From Microcaldota archaeon (GTDB lineage: Archaea > Micrarchaeota > Micrarchaeia > Micrarchaeales > CABMGC01): DNA of 38,235 nucleotides. Both the position numbers and the translations under genes were made by a program. Location: positions 1 through 38,235 of the forward strand of contig JAJZJQ010000013.1 of assembly GCA_021851065.1 (NCBI GenBank), read 5' to 3'. Below the pieces are notes generated by a model that was not told where the DNA came from, ran no database searches, and saw only the letters and a program-made list of their open reading frames with translations. The number at the start of each line of letters is the position of its first letter. The stretch's first letter is position 1. This document shows positions 22,667 to 30,578 of this stretch, piece after piece.

Positions 22667-23431
22667 TACCATAAGCGCGAAACTGATGTCTGGCAATTCA
22701 TGAACTTCAAGTCCACGCGCCTTCATGTATCTTACTACTTCTGGTTCCGCGTTTGCAGGGGCTCCAACTTTTCCTCCAAGGCGCTGGATCAGTCTAAACG
22801 GTCCAAGGTCTCCCCTCCCATCGCCTGTATAAAGCAGTTCAATCCCTGGATGAAGGATGCCAAGCCTATATAAGTCCTTTATGCCCTTTGATTTTTCTTC
22901 GCCCCTAAGTGCGACATCCACGCTGACCCGCCCTGCCTGGATATCTGTGATCTCGCGCACCTCCTTTGGCATAAGGCCAATGAAAAACTCCAGTGTTTTG
23001 CACAACTCACTAGTTGTTATCCCTTCGGGCGGCCTATAGCTTGCCATAGTGAGCTTCTCTTTTTTCAGATGCCCTGGCAACCTGAGTGCAAGAAATTCAT
23101 CAAGAGGGGCAATGATCTGCCAGAACAGGAGATTGAGCCTGTCCTTGTTAACAAGCACTTTCACGCTATCTGCGCGGGACGGGTCTACCAGGACACGGCC
23201 GCGTTCAGCAAGCAGCAAGGCACCAGCCTCCTTTGCAGGTCCAAGTGCGCTTTCAATGCTGCCATTTGTTACTATCACTACCTGCACCGATTTGGATCCT
23301 GCAGAAAGACTGAGGAATTCCCTTACTCTGGAATCCGCATGGTAATCCCTTATACCGTATGGAAATATGGTACCATTGCCGTCTGTGAGCAAGACCCTCC
23401 TCGCGCTCGGTTTTATTACAGGGATCTTCAT
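22643..23431 (-). CDS. HAD-superfamily hydrolase-like protein with Asn in motif I
   Basis: The fold is recognisable. Motif I is 'RVLLTDGNGTIF' (nucleophile Asp17), motif II is 'VVIVTNGS', a Lys lies in 'EEKSKGIKDL', and motif IV is 'LLYTGDGRGDLGPF' with the metal Asp pair. In standard HAD phosphatases motif I is D-x-D-x-T. Here the second acidic residue, the general acid, is Asn19, so phosphatase activity may be altered or lost. A frame open to 23509 adds 26 residues, but GGGTGG lies upstream of the ATG at 23431 and a TATA box lies ~48 bp upstream, so the 262-aa form is preferred. The substrate is unknown. It overlaps the nth 3' end by 24 bp. Confidence 0.7.
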   Translation of the reverse strand: MKIPVIKPSARRVLLTDGNGTIFPYGIRDYHADSRVREFLSLSAGSKSVQVVIVTNGSIESALGPAKEAGALLLAERGRVLVDPSRADSVKVLVNKDRLNLLFWQIIAPLDEFLALRLPGHLKKEKLTMASYRPPEGITTSELCKTLEFFIGLMPKEVREITDIQAGRVSVDVALRGEEKSKGIKDLYRLGILHPGIELLYTGDGRGDLGPFRLIQRLGGKVGAPANAEPEVVRYMKARGLEVHELPDISFALMVLRRLTCL

Positions 23432-23472
23432 ATGCTCTATCCACCCGGCTCTCAGTAACCCTAATAAAACCC

Positions 23473-23485
23473 TGATATATAAAGC
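23473..23485 (-). promoter_or_regulatory. TATA box of the HAD-like gene
   Basis: Minus-strand GCTTTATATATCA centred ~48 bp before the ATG at 23431 predicts a ~22-nt leader containing a GGGTGG ribosome site. Confidence 0.5.
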
Positions 23486-23512
23486 AGATGCAATAGCCTT
23501 ATAAAACAAGCA

Positions 23513-24619
23513 TCACGGCAGGAAGTCCCTGTTCTTTACCTTCTCCTTTATGTAATCGTCAACGAAGGTGAGCCTGGGTCCCTGAAGCGCATCCTGCTCA
23601 AGCTTCTTCTTGCTCTTTATCATTCGCTCGAGCTCTGTAACCCACTCCCTGTTCCTCTTTATCCATTCGTAGTTGAGCATCTCCTGCGCCCTCTTAAGGT
23701 CTACTTCGCTTGCGTTCATGGTGAGCTTGTTCAGGAAGTCGTACTTGTCAAGATCCGACATTGTGACGCCTATGAACCTTGCCTCTGGGGTTGCAACATC
23801 ATCGCCAATGTAGGCAAGGTTTATGCTGCCTGTCTTGATCGTCCAGTATATGTACCATCCCCATGCATCGGAATCTGTGAACACATAGACCGGCAGCCCC
23901 TGGTCGGCAAGCTTCCTTATAAGCCTCCTCGTGCCCCTTGCAGCCTGGCCTTGCGGAGTTATGAGTATGGCGTTCTCCTTCTTCCAGAAGCCGTCTTCGT
24001 TGAGCCTCTGCCACAATGCATCTTTCTCAACTACAATTGCGTACTTGGCCTTTACATCCACGAATTTGATATCATTGTCCACATCGCTTGGTATGGCCCA
24101 CCCGCTCCTTCCCTGCTTCGCGCAGTCAATCTCAATTCTCTCGTCCCCGAACTTGTCAAGCACCTTCATGTTCCCAGCAAGCACTCCTTTACGGTTTGCG
24201 TTTAGGTTAAGGTTTTCCCTGGTCAGATCCAGGGCTACCTCAAGATCCTCTATGAGCGGATTCGATTCGGACTGCTCACTGAATATGTTCTCATCAACAT
24301 CCTCCCCCAGCGAATACTTTAACTGGTAGAAAAGGCCCCTTATGGTGGTGTGGAGGTTCTCCTTCACGAACTTGTGGCATTTCGAAGCTATCGCAACCGT
24401 CTGCATAAATCTCTTTGACTGCGCTACGTTTACAAAGTCCCTCTCCTCCTTTGATTTGCCAAGGCGCAGGTAGCCTGCCTTGGCATCGTAGACTATGTTT
24501 GAGCGCTTCCTTGCCAGAGTCACGAATTTTGGGTTCTTGCCAGATCTTATGTCCGTCACGATGCTGTTGCCCATCTCCTCTAGCTTTGCCCTCGGATCTG
24601 CTTCCCTGTCGGCCATCAT
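23513..24619 (-). CDS. top6A: DNA topoisomerase VI subunit A
   Basis: Catalytic subunit of the archaeal type IIB topoisomerase, related to Spo11. The 368-aa product has the winged-helix catalytic Tyr98 in '[17 protein letters not shown]' and a Toprim domain with Glu198 in '[13 protein letters not shown]' and the Asp249/Asp251 pair in '[12 protein letters not shown]'. Length and spacing are typical. The first ATG overlaps the lonB stop (ATGA at 24616-24619) after GGTGGG, so the two are translated as an operon. The partner ATPase subunit Top6B, often adjacent in archaea, is not in this window. Confidence 0.95.
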   Translation of the reverse strand: MMADREADPRAKLEEMGNSIVTDIRSGKNPKFVTLARKRSNIVYDAKAGYLRLGKSKEERDFVNVAQSKRFMQTVAIASKCHKFVKENLHTTIRGLFYQLKYSLGEDVDENIFSEQSESNPLIEDLEVALDLTRENLNLNANRKGVLAGNMKVLDKFGDERIEIDCAKQGRSGWAIPSDVDNDIKFVDVKAKYAIVVEKDALWQRLNEDGFWKKENAILITPQGQAARGTRRLIRKLADQGLPVYVFTDSDAWGWYIYWTIKTGSINLAYIGDDVATPEARFIGVTMSDLDKYDFLNKLTMNASEVDLKRAQEMLNYEWIKRNREWVTELERMIKSKKKLEQDALQGPRLTFVDDYIKEKVKNRDFLP

Positions 24620-26595
24620 GTCCCACCAACTGGAGTAACCTCAAGCGGCGCCCTCTCCGAGGAATCATTTGTCATGTACTTTCTAAGGGTGCGTATCATG
24701 CCGTCCCTTCGGGCGCTCTTCTTAAGCACAACATTAAGAACATCTGCGATGTTCTTTGCTGGGACCACCTTTATTTTCTTCAGCTCGCTCTTGTCTATGT
24801 AGATGTCCTTGGCATTGCTCTCCGGTATAACTACTGTCTTCATGTTGGCTTCTATTGCAGCCTTTACCTTGTTTGTTATCCCGCCAACAGGCAGCACATC
24901 GCCTCGCACGTCAAGCGAGCCTGTCATGGCCACTTCCTGATCAACAGGTATGCCTTCAAGTGCCGATATTACTGCGACTGCCACAGAGATGCTTGCACTG
25001 TCTCCCTCGACTCCTTCATAGGTCTGCAGGAACTGGACGTGTATGTCGTAGTTTGCCATGTCCCGCTCCATATGCCTCTTTATTATGGCGCTTATGTTCT
25101 TTACTGCCTCCTTTGCTATCATGCCCAGCTTGCCTGTGGGTATGAGCTTGCCCTCTGTCCTTGAACTCGACCTGGTAACTTCTGCGACTATCGGCAGCAC
25201 TATCCCTGCAGAGAGGTACGAAGATCCTACGATTGCAAGGCCGTTTACCCTGCCTATAGAGTATCCCTTTACCCTGAATATCTTGTAGTCCTTCCTGTAT
25301 TCAAGCGACTGTTCAACGAACTGGGCCTCTATTGGCGAGGACAGCTTTAATGCGGCTTTTACATCATCTGCAGTTACTGCCTTGTGGCGCTTGTCCACTG
25401 CTATGTCTCCGGCAGCCCTGACCACTCCGCCAAGCTCCCTTAGGATGAGCGTAAGTCTGTTTTTCCTCCCGCTTCTCCTTCTAGCCTCCTCTATGACTTG
25501 CTGGCATGCATCAAAGTCAAATGGCGGTATCTTCTTGTCCTTTCTGACTTCCTGTGCAACAAACCTGCACAGCTTGTCCCTGTTCTCCTCTGTGTCAGGC
25601 ATAGATGATTCCATGTAAACCTCATATCCATATCCACGTATTCTCGACCTGAGAGCGGGATGCATCTTCTGTATGTCCTGCAGGTTGCCTGCAGCTACAA
25701 GCAAAAAGTCGCATGGCACTGCCTCAGTGCGCACCATGGCCCCGGAGCTCATCTCGCTTTGGCCTGTTATTGCATATCTCTTCTCCTGCATTGCGGTAAG
25801 CAGCTCCTGCTGCGACCTTGGCTCTATGTCTGCAATCTCGTCTATGAACAGCACGCCTTTGTTGGCCTTGTGTATCAGCCCGCTCTCAACACGCAGGTGA
25901 GCAGGCGTGCCAAGGCCTCCTGACTGCAGCGGGTCGTGCTTGACATCACCGAAGAGGTGCCCTGCCCTGGCTCCAGTGCCATCGTAGAACGGCGCATGGA
26001 TCATGCCTGTGTTGTCTACGATGAGCTTTGGCTCAGCAGTATCGAACATGCCTGGCAGTATCCCTGCCCTCCTGAAGCTGCCAACGAAAAGTGCCGCAGA
26101 GCTGAATATAAGTATGCCAAGTATCAGCGCACCTATCAATATTATTGAATATCCTGTAACCAGACCGAAGAAAACCACACCAAGCAATATTATCACTGCC
26201 AGCATGGTGAGCATTGGTATGATGCTGCTCTTTCCGCGGGCGCCATCGAGCCTGCCCTTCATCCTCTCCCTCTGTACAAGCTGCCTTCCCTGCCCTTCCC
26301 CAAGCGGCTTTCCCTGCTCCACGGTTTGGTACGTCTTTACTGTCTTTATTGTAGGGTGGTTCTCATCGTTGACGTTCTTGTATACCAGAACGTCTTCAAG
26401 GTCCGTGATGGGAAGCTGCTCTGCTATGGCCTGCGCAAGCAGGGTCTTTCCGGTCCCAGGCTCTCCAATCAGCAAAACGTTCCTGTGCTGCTTTGCCGCC
26501 TTCTTTATTATGCCAACCGCAGTATCCTGGCCTATTACCTGGTCTACCAGTTTCTCGGGAATCTGTATATCGTTTGTCGTCTTAAATTTTTTCAT
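24616..26595 (-). CDS. lonB: Archaeal membrane-anchored Lon protease (LonB)
   Basis: ATP-dependent protease of archaea, a hexamer tethered to the cytoplasmic membrane. The 659-aa product has Walker A 'GEPGTGKT' (44-51). Two transmembrane helices (~126-170) are inserted in the AAA+ domain, the mark of LonB. Walker B is '[13 protein letters not shown]' (~247-259) and the sensor region is '[11 protein letters not shown]'. The C-terminal protease has the Ser-Lys dyad Ser533 ('[11 protein letters not shown]') and Lys576 ('[10 protein letters not shown]'). The product ends with ~30 residues past the protease fold. TATA box TTTATAAA lies ~36 bp upstream of the ATG. It is the first gene of a lonB-top6A operon. 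Confidence 0.97.
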   Translation of the reverse strand: MKKFKTTNDIQIPEKLVDQVIGQDTAVGIIKKAAKQHRNVLLIGEPGTGKTLLAQAIAEQLPITDLEDVLVYKNVNDENHPTIKTVKTYQTVEQGKPLGEGQGRQLVQRERMKGRLDGARGKSSIIPMLTMLAVIILLGVVFFGLVTGYSIILIGALILGILIFSSAALFVGSFRRAGILPGMFDTAEPKLIVDNTGMIHAPFYDGTGARAGHLFGDVKHDPLQSGGLGTPAHLRVESGLIHKANKGVLFIDEIADIEPRSQQELLTAMQEKRYAITGQSEMSSGAMVRTEAVPCDFLLVAAGNLQDIQKMHPALRSRIRGYGYEVYMESSMPDTEENRDKLCRFVAQEVRKDKKIPPFDFDACQQVIEEARRRSGRKNRLTLILRELGGVVRAAGDIAVDKRHKAVTADDVKAALKLSSPIEAQFVEQSLEYRKDYKIFRVKGYSIGRVNGLAIVGSSYLSAGIVLPIVAEVTRSSSRTEGKLIPTGKLGMIAKEAVKNISAIIKRHMERDMANYDIHVQFLQTYEGVEGDSASISVAVAVISALEGIPVDQEVAMTGSLDVRGDVLPVGGITNKVKAAIEANMKTVVIPESNAKDIYIDKSELKKIKVVPAKNIADVLNVVLKKSARRDGMIRTLRKYMTNDSSERAPLEVTPVGGT

Positions 26596-26627
26596 GAGAA
26601 TCCAGCATTAAACTATCTCAAACAATC

Positions 26628-26635
26628 TTTATAAA
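26628..26635 (-). promoter_or_regulatory. TATA box of lonB-top6A
   Basis: TTTATAAA (same on both strands) is centred ~36 bp before the lonB ATG at 26595, predicting a leader of ~11 nt. Confidence 0.6.
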
Positions 26636-26697
26636 TACATATCGGCGGATCTGCTTTTTGGTTTTTTCACAGACCGCACGCTACGGGCATGCAATGA

Positions 26698-26750
26698 GCG
26701 TTTAGAGGGTGGGGAAGGACAAATAGAATATAAGATAAAACTCTAAACGC
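26698..26750. repeat. Perfect 10-bp inverted repeat upstream of lonB
   Basis: GCGTTTAGAG (26698-26707) and CTCTAAACGC (26741-26750) flank a 33-nt loop that is G/A-rich (GGTGGGGAAGGAC, then A/T-rich). It lies between the lonB promoter and an unassigned plus-strand TATA element at 26774-26783 (CTTTATAAAT). The gap 26636-26842 contains no gene that I can support. A small RNA, regulator site or element end are all possible. Confidence 0.5.
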
Positions 26751-26842
26751 CTGCTACTTGATGTTGCACCAAACTTTATAAATGGGTACGCAAGAAGCCA
26801 TAACCTTAGCGTCACGGACTGCGCATAATCCAACGGCAATGC

Positions 26843-27190
26843 TCAGCTAAGCCCTATTAGCGCAGTGCCAATGGCTATGACCACTACCCCAAGCCATCTG
26901 AATGCCGAGATGTTCTCGCCAAGCACGATAAGTGCCAGCACCGTCGTGAATATATAGCTGAATCCTACGAAGCCGTATGCCCAGCTAAGGTGCGACCTGC
27001 CAAGTATGTAAAGGTAAACGAGCGTTGCTATGCCGTATGCGGCCATTCCCAGCACAACGAACACTGCCATGGCGTAAACTGCTCCTGAGTCTACACCGAG
27101 CTTGAACAGAAGCTGCCCAACGCTGCCTAGAAATGTGCTGCCAAGCAGGAGCATAGCGAACAGCCTCTTGCCTTCTTTCATAAAAATCAC
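26843..27190 (-). CDS. SMR/EamA-type four-helix membrane protein, second of a pair
   Basis: 115 aa, four hydrophobic helices. The second half, 'LSWAYGFVGFSYIFTTVLAL' then 'IVLGENISAFRWLGVVVI', follows the pattern of EamA/small multidrug resistance proteins. It is especially close to the ArnE/ArnF pair that forms a heterodimeric flippase for undecaprenyl-phosphate-aminoarabinose. The GTG at 27190 overlaps the upstream stop (GTGA); the ATG at 27181 is an alternative. Encoded as a tight pair of unequal half-size subunits, it most likely works as a heterodimer. In this glycan-rich window a lipid-linked sugar is a plausible cargo, while drug or cation export is the alternative. Confidence 0.7.
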   Translation of the reverse strand: MIFMKEGKRLFAMLLLGSTFLGSVGQLLFKLGVDSGAVYAMAVFVVLGMAAYGIATLVYLYILGRSHLSWAYGFVGFSYIFTTVLALIVLGENISAFRWLGVVVIAIGTALIGLS

Positions 27191-27546
27191 AGATTGAGAG
27201 ATACCAGCAGTATGCCTACTATTATGAGCGCCACTCCTGCAAGCCTTGCAGTGGTTATGCGCTCATTTAGCTTGAAATGCGATATGAGTATGACAAAGAT
27301 GAATGTGCTGGAGAATGCCGGATAGACGAACGAAAGCTGTTCTGATCCCAGCGCAACCAGGTAGACGAGCAGACCTGCAACGTATACTACTATTCCTGCA
27401 ATAACCATCCTGTTGTGCGCAAGAGAGAGTATCCCTGCGATGCTTGCGGAGAATTTGGGCACCCCTTTCTTGAACAGGTACTGTGCGCCGGCTACTATGG
27501 CTGCTGAAACCACTGTCACAGCAATAACTTCCACAACGCTAAGCAT
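27187..27546 (-). CDS. SMR/EamA-type four-helix membrane protein, first of a pair
   Basis: 119 aa with four membrane helices (VEVIAVTVVSAAIVAGAQYL; MVIAGIVVYVAGLLVYLVAL; FVYPAFSSTFIFVILISHF; RLAGVALIIVGILLVSL). The segment 'GSEQLSFVYPAFSSTFIFVI' then 'HFKLNERITTARLAGVALI' matches the EamA half-repeat. It shares about the same plan as the downstream gene, with which it overlaps by 4 bp. Homodimer-forming SMR proteins need only one gene. A coupled pair of differing subunits points to a fixed-orientation heterodimer of the ArnE/ArnF or EbrAB type. GAGGT lies 8-9 bp before the ATG. Confidence 0.7.
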   Translation of the reverse strand: MLSVVEVIAVTVVSAAIVAGAQYLFKKGVPKFSASIAGILSLAHNRMVIAGIVVYVAGLLVYLVALGSEQLSFVYPAFSSTFIFVILISHFKLNERITTARLAGVALIIVGILLVSLNL

Positions 27547-27586
27547 ATCGGCTACCTCGGCAAATCAATAATAATACTCAATCTCT

Positions 27587-27601
27587 GCGCTGCTTCAGCG
27601 C
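27587..27601. terminator. Compact hairpin overlapping a stop codon
   Basis: GCGCTG/CAGCGC with a 3-nt loop includes the stop codon of the minus-strand mini membrane protein gene. No T-run follows, so its terminator role is uncertain. Confidence 0.35.
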
Positions 27602-27855
27602 TTACTGCTTCTACCTCTCTTTGCAATCAGCCTGTAGGCCACGTAAGCCAGGATGATGACTACGGCCACTGCGGCTATGGCATAGTATGCAGCCATGCTG
27701 CCTGCAGCTCCAGTAACGTGATGCACCGCAGCCGTGGCATTGTAGCCGCTTGCATTGTATCCTGTAGCATTGGTGCCTGTAGCGTTTGTGCCAGAGCTAT
27801 TATAGGCTGACCCGTTGAATATTGCGAGCAATAGGCGCGTTGCGGATCCTGCCAT
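27595..27855 (-). CDS. Sequon-rich mini membrane protein
   Basis: An 86-aa protein when started at 27855. That ATG is favoured over 27870 because a TATA-like TTTTTATGG lies ~28 bp upstream of it. The N-terminal ~35 residues hold a tandem run of N-x-S/T glycosylation sites (NGS, NSS, NAT, NAT, NAS, NAT), several in a repeated N-A-T-G / N-A-S-G pattern. Then comes one membrane helix (AIAAVAVVIILAYVAYRLIA) and a basic tail (KRGRSSKR), implying an N-out, C-in topology. It has no family that I recognise. It looks like a heavily glycosylated surface stub, interesting beside a sulfosugar synthase and S-layer gene. It is followed by the ArnEF-like pair on the same strand. Confidence 0.6.
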   Translation of the reverse strand: MAGSATRLLLAIFNGSAYNSSGTNATGTNATGYNASGYNATAAVHHVTGAAGSMAAYYAIAAVAVVIILAYVAYRLIAKRGRSSKR

Positions 27856-27904
27856 GACTATGCATTGCATGGAAATCCATAAAAATCATGCGCAGTGCCT
27901 GGTT

Positions 27905-28783
27905 TCAGCCATATGCCAGCCATTTGCATATGGTTGCAGCAAGCGCCTTGCCCATGCCATGGAAGTTATGGTCAGCGCCTTCGACCAGCATGGCATCGAA
28001 TCTCCTAGATCCCGACACCATTGAAAGCCTCTCAAGGCACTGCGCCACTGGCCTTGGGGCATTCTCCTCCTCGCTGCCAAATACGGCAAGCACAGGGATT
28101 TTTATGCAGGCAAACTCGCCCAGATCTCCATCATAGTTGAACATGCGCGCCTCCGCCCTGCCAGGGTCTAGTATGGAATCGAGCCTCTGTGCAGAGAAGC
28201 CTGAAGTGTCAGGTGCAACTGCATTGCCCTTCCCGGAACTCATCATCCTTGTGCACGCATTCCTTATTCTTCCAATGCCCGTCCCAAGCCTTTTCCTAGC
28301 TATGTTATAGTCGTCGGCAGGAGCCACAAGGACAAGTGCTCCCACCCGTCTATCGCGCATCCTGTACTGATAATAGGCAATCTTCTGGCAGCCTGTACTA
28401 TGCCCGCACAGGACTACCCTTCTGTATCCCATCCTGCGCGCTGCGTCAACAGCACCTCCAATATCATGCACGCAGTCCTCGAACCTCTCCATGCATGTGC
28501 CTATCGTGTATCTTCTGGTCCTGCCATTGCCAAGTTTCCTGGAAAAGCCCGAGACCATTCCTGCGCCGCGTGTATTTATCGAGAATACATCGAATCCTCT
28601 TCCAATGTGCCCATGAAGGGCAAGAGAGACGCTTGAGGTCATGCTGCCCATCATTCCGTGCACGAATATGATGCATGTTGGCGAGTGTCTATGCCCACGG
28701 GAAAGAAGTCCGGCAAGCGCCACGCCGTCCCTTGCGTCAAAGCGCACTATCATGCCCCTGCTTCCTAGCCCTACCTGCTCCAT
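27905..28783 (-). CDS. Alpha/beta-hydrolase
   Basis: A 292-aa cytosolic hydrolase of unknown substrate. The oxyanion loop is in 'CIIFVHGMMGSMTSS'. The nucleophile elbow is 'VVLCGHSTGCQKIAYY', an unusual G-H-S-T-G rather than G-x-S-x-G with Gly/Ala, which is seen in some alpha/beta-hydrolases of the DUF1749 type. The acid is probably in 'IPVLAVFGSEEENAP' and the catalytic His in 'VEGADHNFHGMGKAL'. The ATG at 28783 is 26 bp from a TATA box that it appears to share with the divergent tRNA-Lys gene. Carboxylesterase or acyl hydrolase are possible roles. Confidence 0.8.
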   Translation of the reverse strand: MEQVGLGSRGMIVRFDARDGVALAGLLSRGHRHSPTCIIFVHGMMGSMTSSVSLALHGHIGRGFDVFSINTRGAGMVSGFSRKLGNGRTRRYTIGTCMERFEDCVHDIGGAVDAARRMGYRRVVLCGHSTGCQKIAYYQYRMRDRRVGALVLVAPADDYNIARKRLGTGIGRIRNACTRMMSSGKGNAVAPDTSGFSAQRLDSILDPGRAEARMFNYDGDLGEFACIKIPVLAVFGSEEENAPRPVAQCLERLSMVSGSRRFDAMLVEGADHNFHGMGKALAATICKWLAYG

Positions 28784-28803
28784 GATGCTGATGGGCGGTG
28801 CAT

Positions 28804-28814
28804 GGTTATATACC
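28804..28814. promoter_or_regulatory. Near-symmetric TATA box shared by tRNA-Lys and the hydrolase
   Basis: GGTTATATACC is almost its own reverse complement. Its centre is 26 bp from the hydrolase ATG (28783, minus) and 27 bp from the first base of tRNA-Lys (28836, plus). One box therefore fits both start sites. Confidence 0.6.
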
Positions 28815-28835
28815 TGATTGTGCTTTATCTATGCA

Positions 28836-28910
28836 GGGCCCGTAACTCAGCTTGGCTAGAGTGGAAGGCTTTTAACCTTTAAGTCGAGGGTTCAAATCCC
28901 TCCGGGCCCG
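28836..28910 (+). tRNA. tRNA-Lys (anticodon TTT)
   Basis: A 75-nt cloverleaf without intron. The acceptor stem is GGGCCCG/CGGGCCC, followed by discriminator G at 28910. The D arm is ACTC/GAGT. The anticodon stem GAAGG/CCTTT has loop CTTTTAA, giving anticodon TTT. The variable loop is AAGTC. The T arm is GAGGG-TTCAAAT-CCCTC. The CCA end is not encoded. Confidence 0.97.
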
Positions 28911-28919
28911 CAAACATAA

Positions 28920-28928
28920 TTATTAATA
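28920..28928 (+). promoter_or_regulatory. TATA-like box of the transglutaminase-like gene
   Basis: TTATTAATA is centred 26 bp before the ATG at 28950, only ~10 bp after the tRNA 3' end. Confidence 0.5.
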
Positions 28929-28949
28929 ATCAGCCCGCACCATTCCATC

Positions 28950-30563
28950 ATGGCAAGTGGCGCCCAGCAGGGCATTTACAAGGTGCTAAGCATCTCCTGC
29001 AGCCTGCTCGAGGAGCTGAACTCGCAGACACCGCCTAAAGCCACGGACATAAAAGCCAGGGTACAGGAGATAGCAGACGTTACAACGGCGCTCCTTGGCC
29101 AGCAGAATCTTGATGCTGACAATCTATACGGCATTTGGCAGATACATCTGTCCATAAGCAAGAACCTTGCAAAAAGGTCAAGGAAATCAGGTTCGAATGC
29201 AATAAAGAAAGCGGAGATCAGAATGAAAGAGCTGCAAAGAGAAGTCCAGGGCAGGCGCCAGGCCATCCATGAACTGGTCAGGGGCGCCGACTTTTCCCAG
29301 AAACCAACCCGTCATCCGCTCAAGATGGCCTTCAATGGCCACTGGAAGCTAGTAAGGGACGAAATACGCGGGCTTAAAGGCAAGACTGCAGGCCAGGCAG
29401 CCGATATGATCATAGAAGCTGCACTTGAAAGTGAGAATTACGGCCTCCAAAGCAGGCAAGTATCCATCAGCATGTATGCAGCTGCATCGTTTGTCTACCA
29501 TGGCTTTGACAAGGTCTATGCAGCAAAAGCCATTGAACGAAGCGAGCGCATAATAGCTGAAAATGCCCGAAGTTTTATGGGCTTTGATAAAGAGCAGGAA
29601 AAACTTTACATGCCCATATTCAGGATTTTCAGGGCAGCGGAATGGACAAACCTTGACATACACAATCAAGCCAGCCACTATGCCAATTCTGCTGTTAAAG
29701 AAGGACTCTACCATGCAGATGATGCCGAGATAAATTCAAGAACCGGAGAATTAAGGAAAACTGCACTAAAAGAAGCAGGAAACGGGATCGGAGGACATAG
29801 ACTAAGGGAATTCGTGCCATGGGGCCATCCTATTCCAAGCCGCAACTTCTTCTATCGTGTCGGTGTCGGCTCAAACGTAGAAAAGTACATATCAGTGGAT
29901 ATAGAGAGCAGGCAGCTCAACGATCTTCTTGCAAGGGCAAAAAAAATAGGCGGCATATTCGAAAATCCCAGCGTTTTTGCTGTTCCCGGCATACTTATTG
30001 GGGCATATCTTGCAGTAAGGACAAAATTTGCCAGCAATGTGATTACTGCAGCAGAAATGGACGAGCAGCTCTTCGATATTATCGGCAGGAGGCTCGAACT
30101 TTCCAGCGAATCAAAATCATACCGGTTATCGGTTAGGGACGGACGTATCATTAGCAGCATAGAAAGAAGGGATGAAGAGGCGTTTATAATACCCCTTGAC
30201 CTGTTCCTTGAAAGAGGCATCGGGACGTGCAGGCACGAGGCAGGCGCGGTCGCAGGATTACTGGCAAAACTCAGTGCACAAGGGCAGTTGGATGGCGAAA
30301 TATACTTTGACGTGGCGCTTAAGTCTATGGGGAGTAATATAAGTGGGGATCAGGGCCACATCTGGACAATATACAAGGCCAAAAACAGCAATACCTATCT
30401 TATAGATGCGTCGCTAGGCTGGATTGGCAGATACGACGAACGCACAGGGAAATATGTTGGTGAGGGGATGATCTCCTCAGGCGCACCTGGCAATACTGAG
30501 CCCCCATATCCATACTGGGAAGGCGTAATGGCACGGGGAGCCACGTCTCCATACTCGGATTAG
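28950..30563 (+). CDS. Transglutaminase/papain-like fold protein, unknown role
   Basis: 537 aa with no overall family recognised. The C-terminal third carries a convincing Cys-His-Asp arrangement. Cys427 is in 'LERGIGTCRHEAGAVAGLL', where the 'G-x-C-R-H-x-A' helix start is a transglutaminase-core hallmark. His470 is in 'SGDQGHIWTIYKAK', and Asp486 is in 'NTYLIDASLGWIG'. The ~43- and 16-residue spacings are normal for the fold. The N-terminal ~200 residues are helical and Lys/Arg-rich. There is no signal peptide, though a short hydrophobic stretch occurs near 350-362 (VFAVPGILIGAYLAV). It begins 39 bp after tRNA-Lys. Roles could include protease, cross-linking enzyme or amidase. The catalytic reading is inference from motif spacing. 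Confidence 0.6.
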   Translation: MASGAQQGIYKVLSISCSLLEELNSQTPPKATDIKARVQEIADVTTALLGQQNLDADNLYGIWQIHLSISKNLAKRSRKSGSNAIKKAEIRMKELQREVQGRRQAIHELVRGADFSQKPTRHPLKMAFNGHWKLVRDEIRGLKGKTAGQAADMIIEAALESENYGLQSRQVSISMYAAASFVYHGFDKVYAAKAIERSERIIAENARSFMGFDKEQEKLYMPIFRIFRAAEWTNLDIHNQASHYANSAVKEGLYHADDAEINSRTGELRKTALKEAGNGIGGHRLREFVPWGHPIPSRNFFYRVGVGSNVEKYISVDIESRQLNDLLARAKKIGGIFENPSVFAVPGILIGAYLAVRTKFASNVITAAEMDEQLFDIIGRRLELSSESKSYRLSVRDGRIISSIERRDEEAFIIPLDLFLERGIGTCRHEAGAVAGLLAKLSAQGQLDGEIYFDVALKSMGSNISGDQGHIWTIYKAKNSNTYLIDASLGWIGRYDERTGKYVGEGMISSGAPGNTEPPYPYWEGVMARGATSPYSD

Positions 30564-30578
30564 CATGGGCTGCACACG

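Noticed and set aside
23931-24329. Plus-strand frames opposite top6A and lonB (also 24415-25164 and 26003-26611)
   Set aside because: Low-complexity Leu/Cys/Ser-rich antisense translations of certain genes.
26803-26842. Anticodon-arm-like GGACT/AATCC as a degenerate tRNA downstream of the unassigned TATA box
   Set aside because: The loop is six bases and the stem is imperfect; no other tRNA parts.
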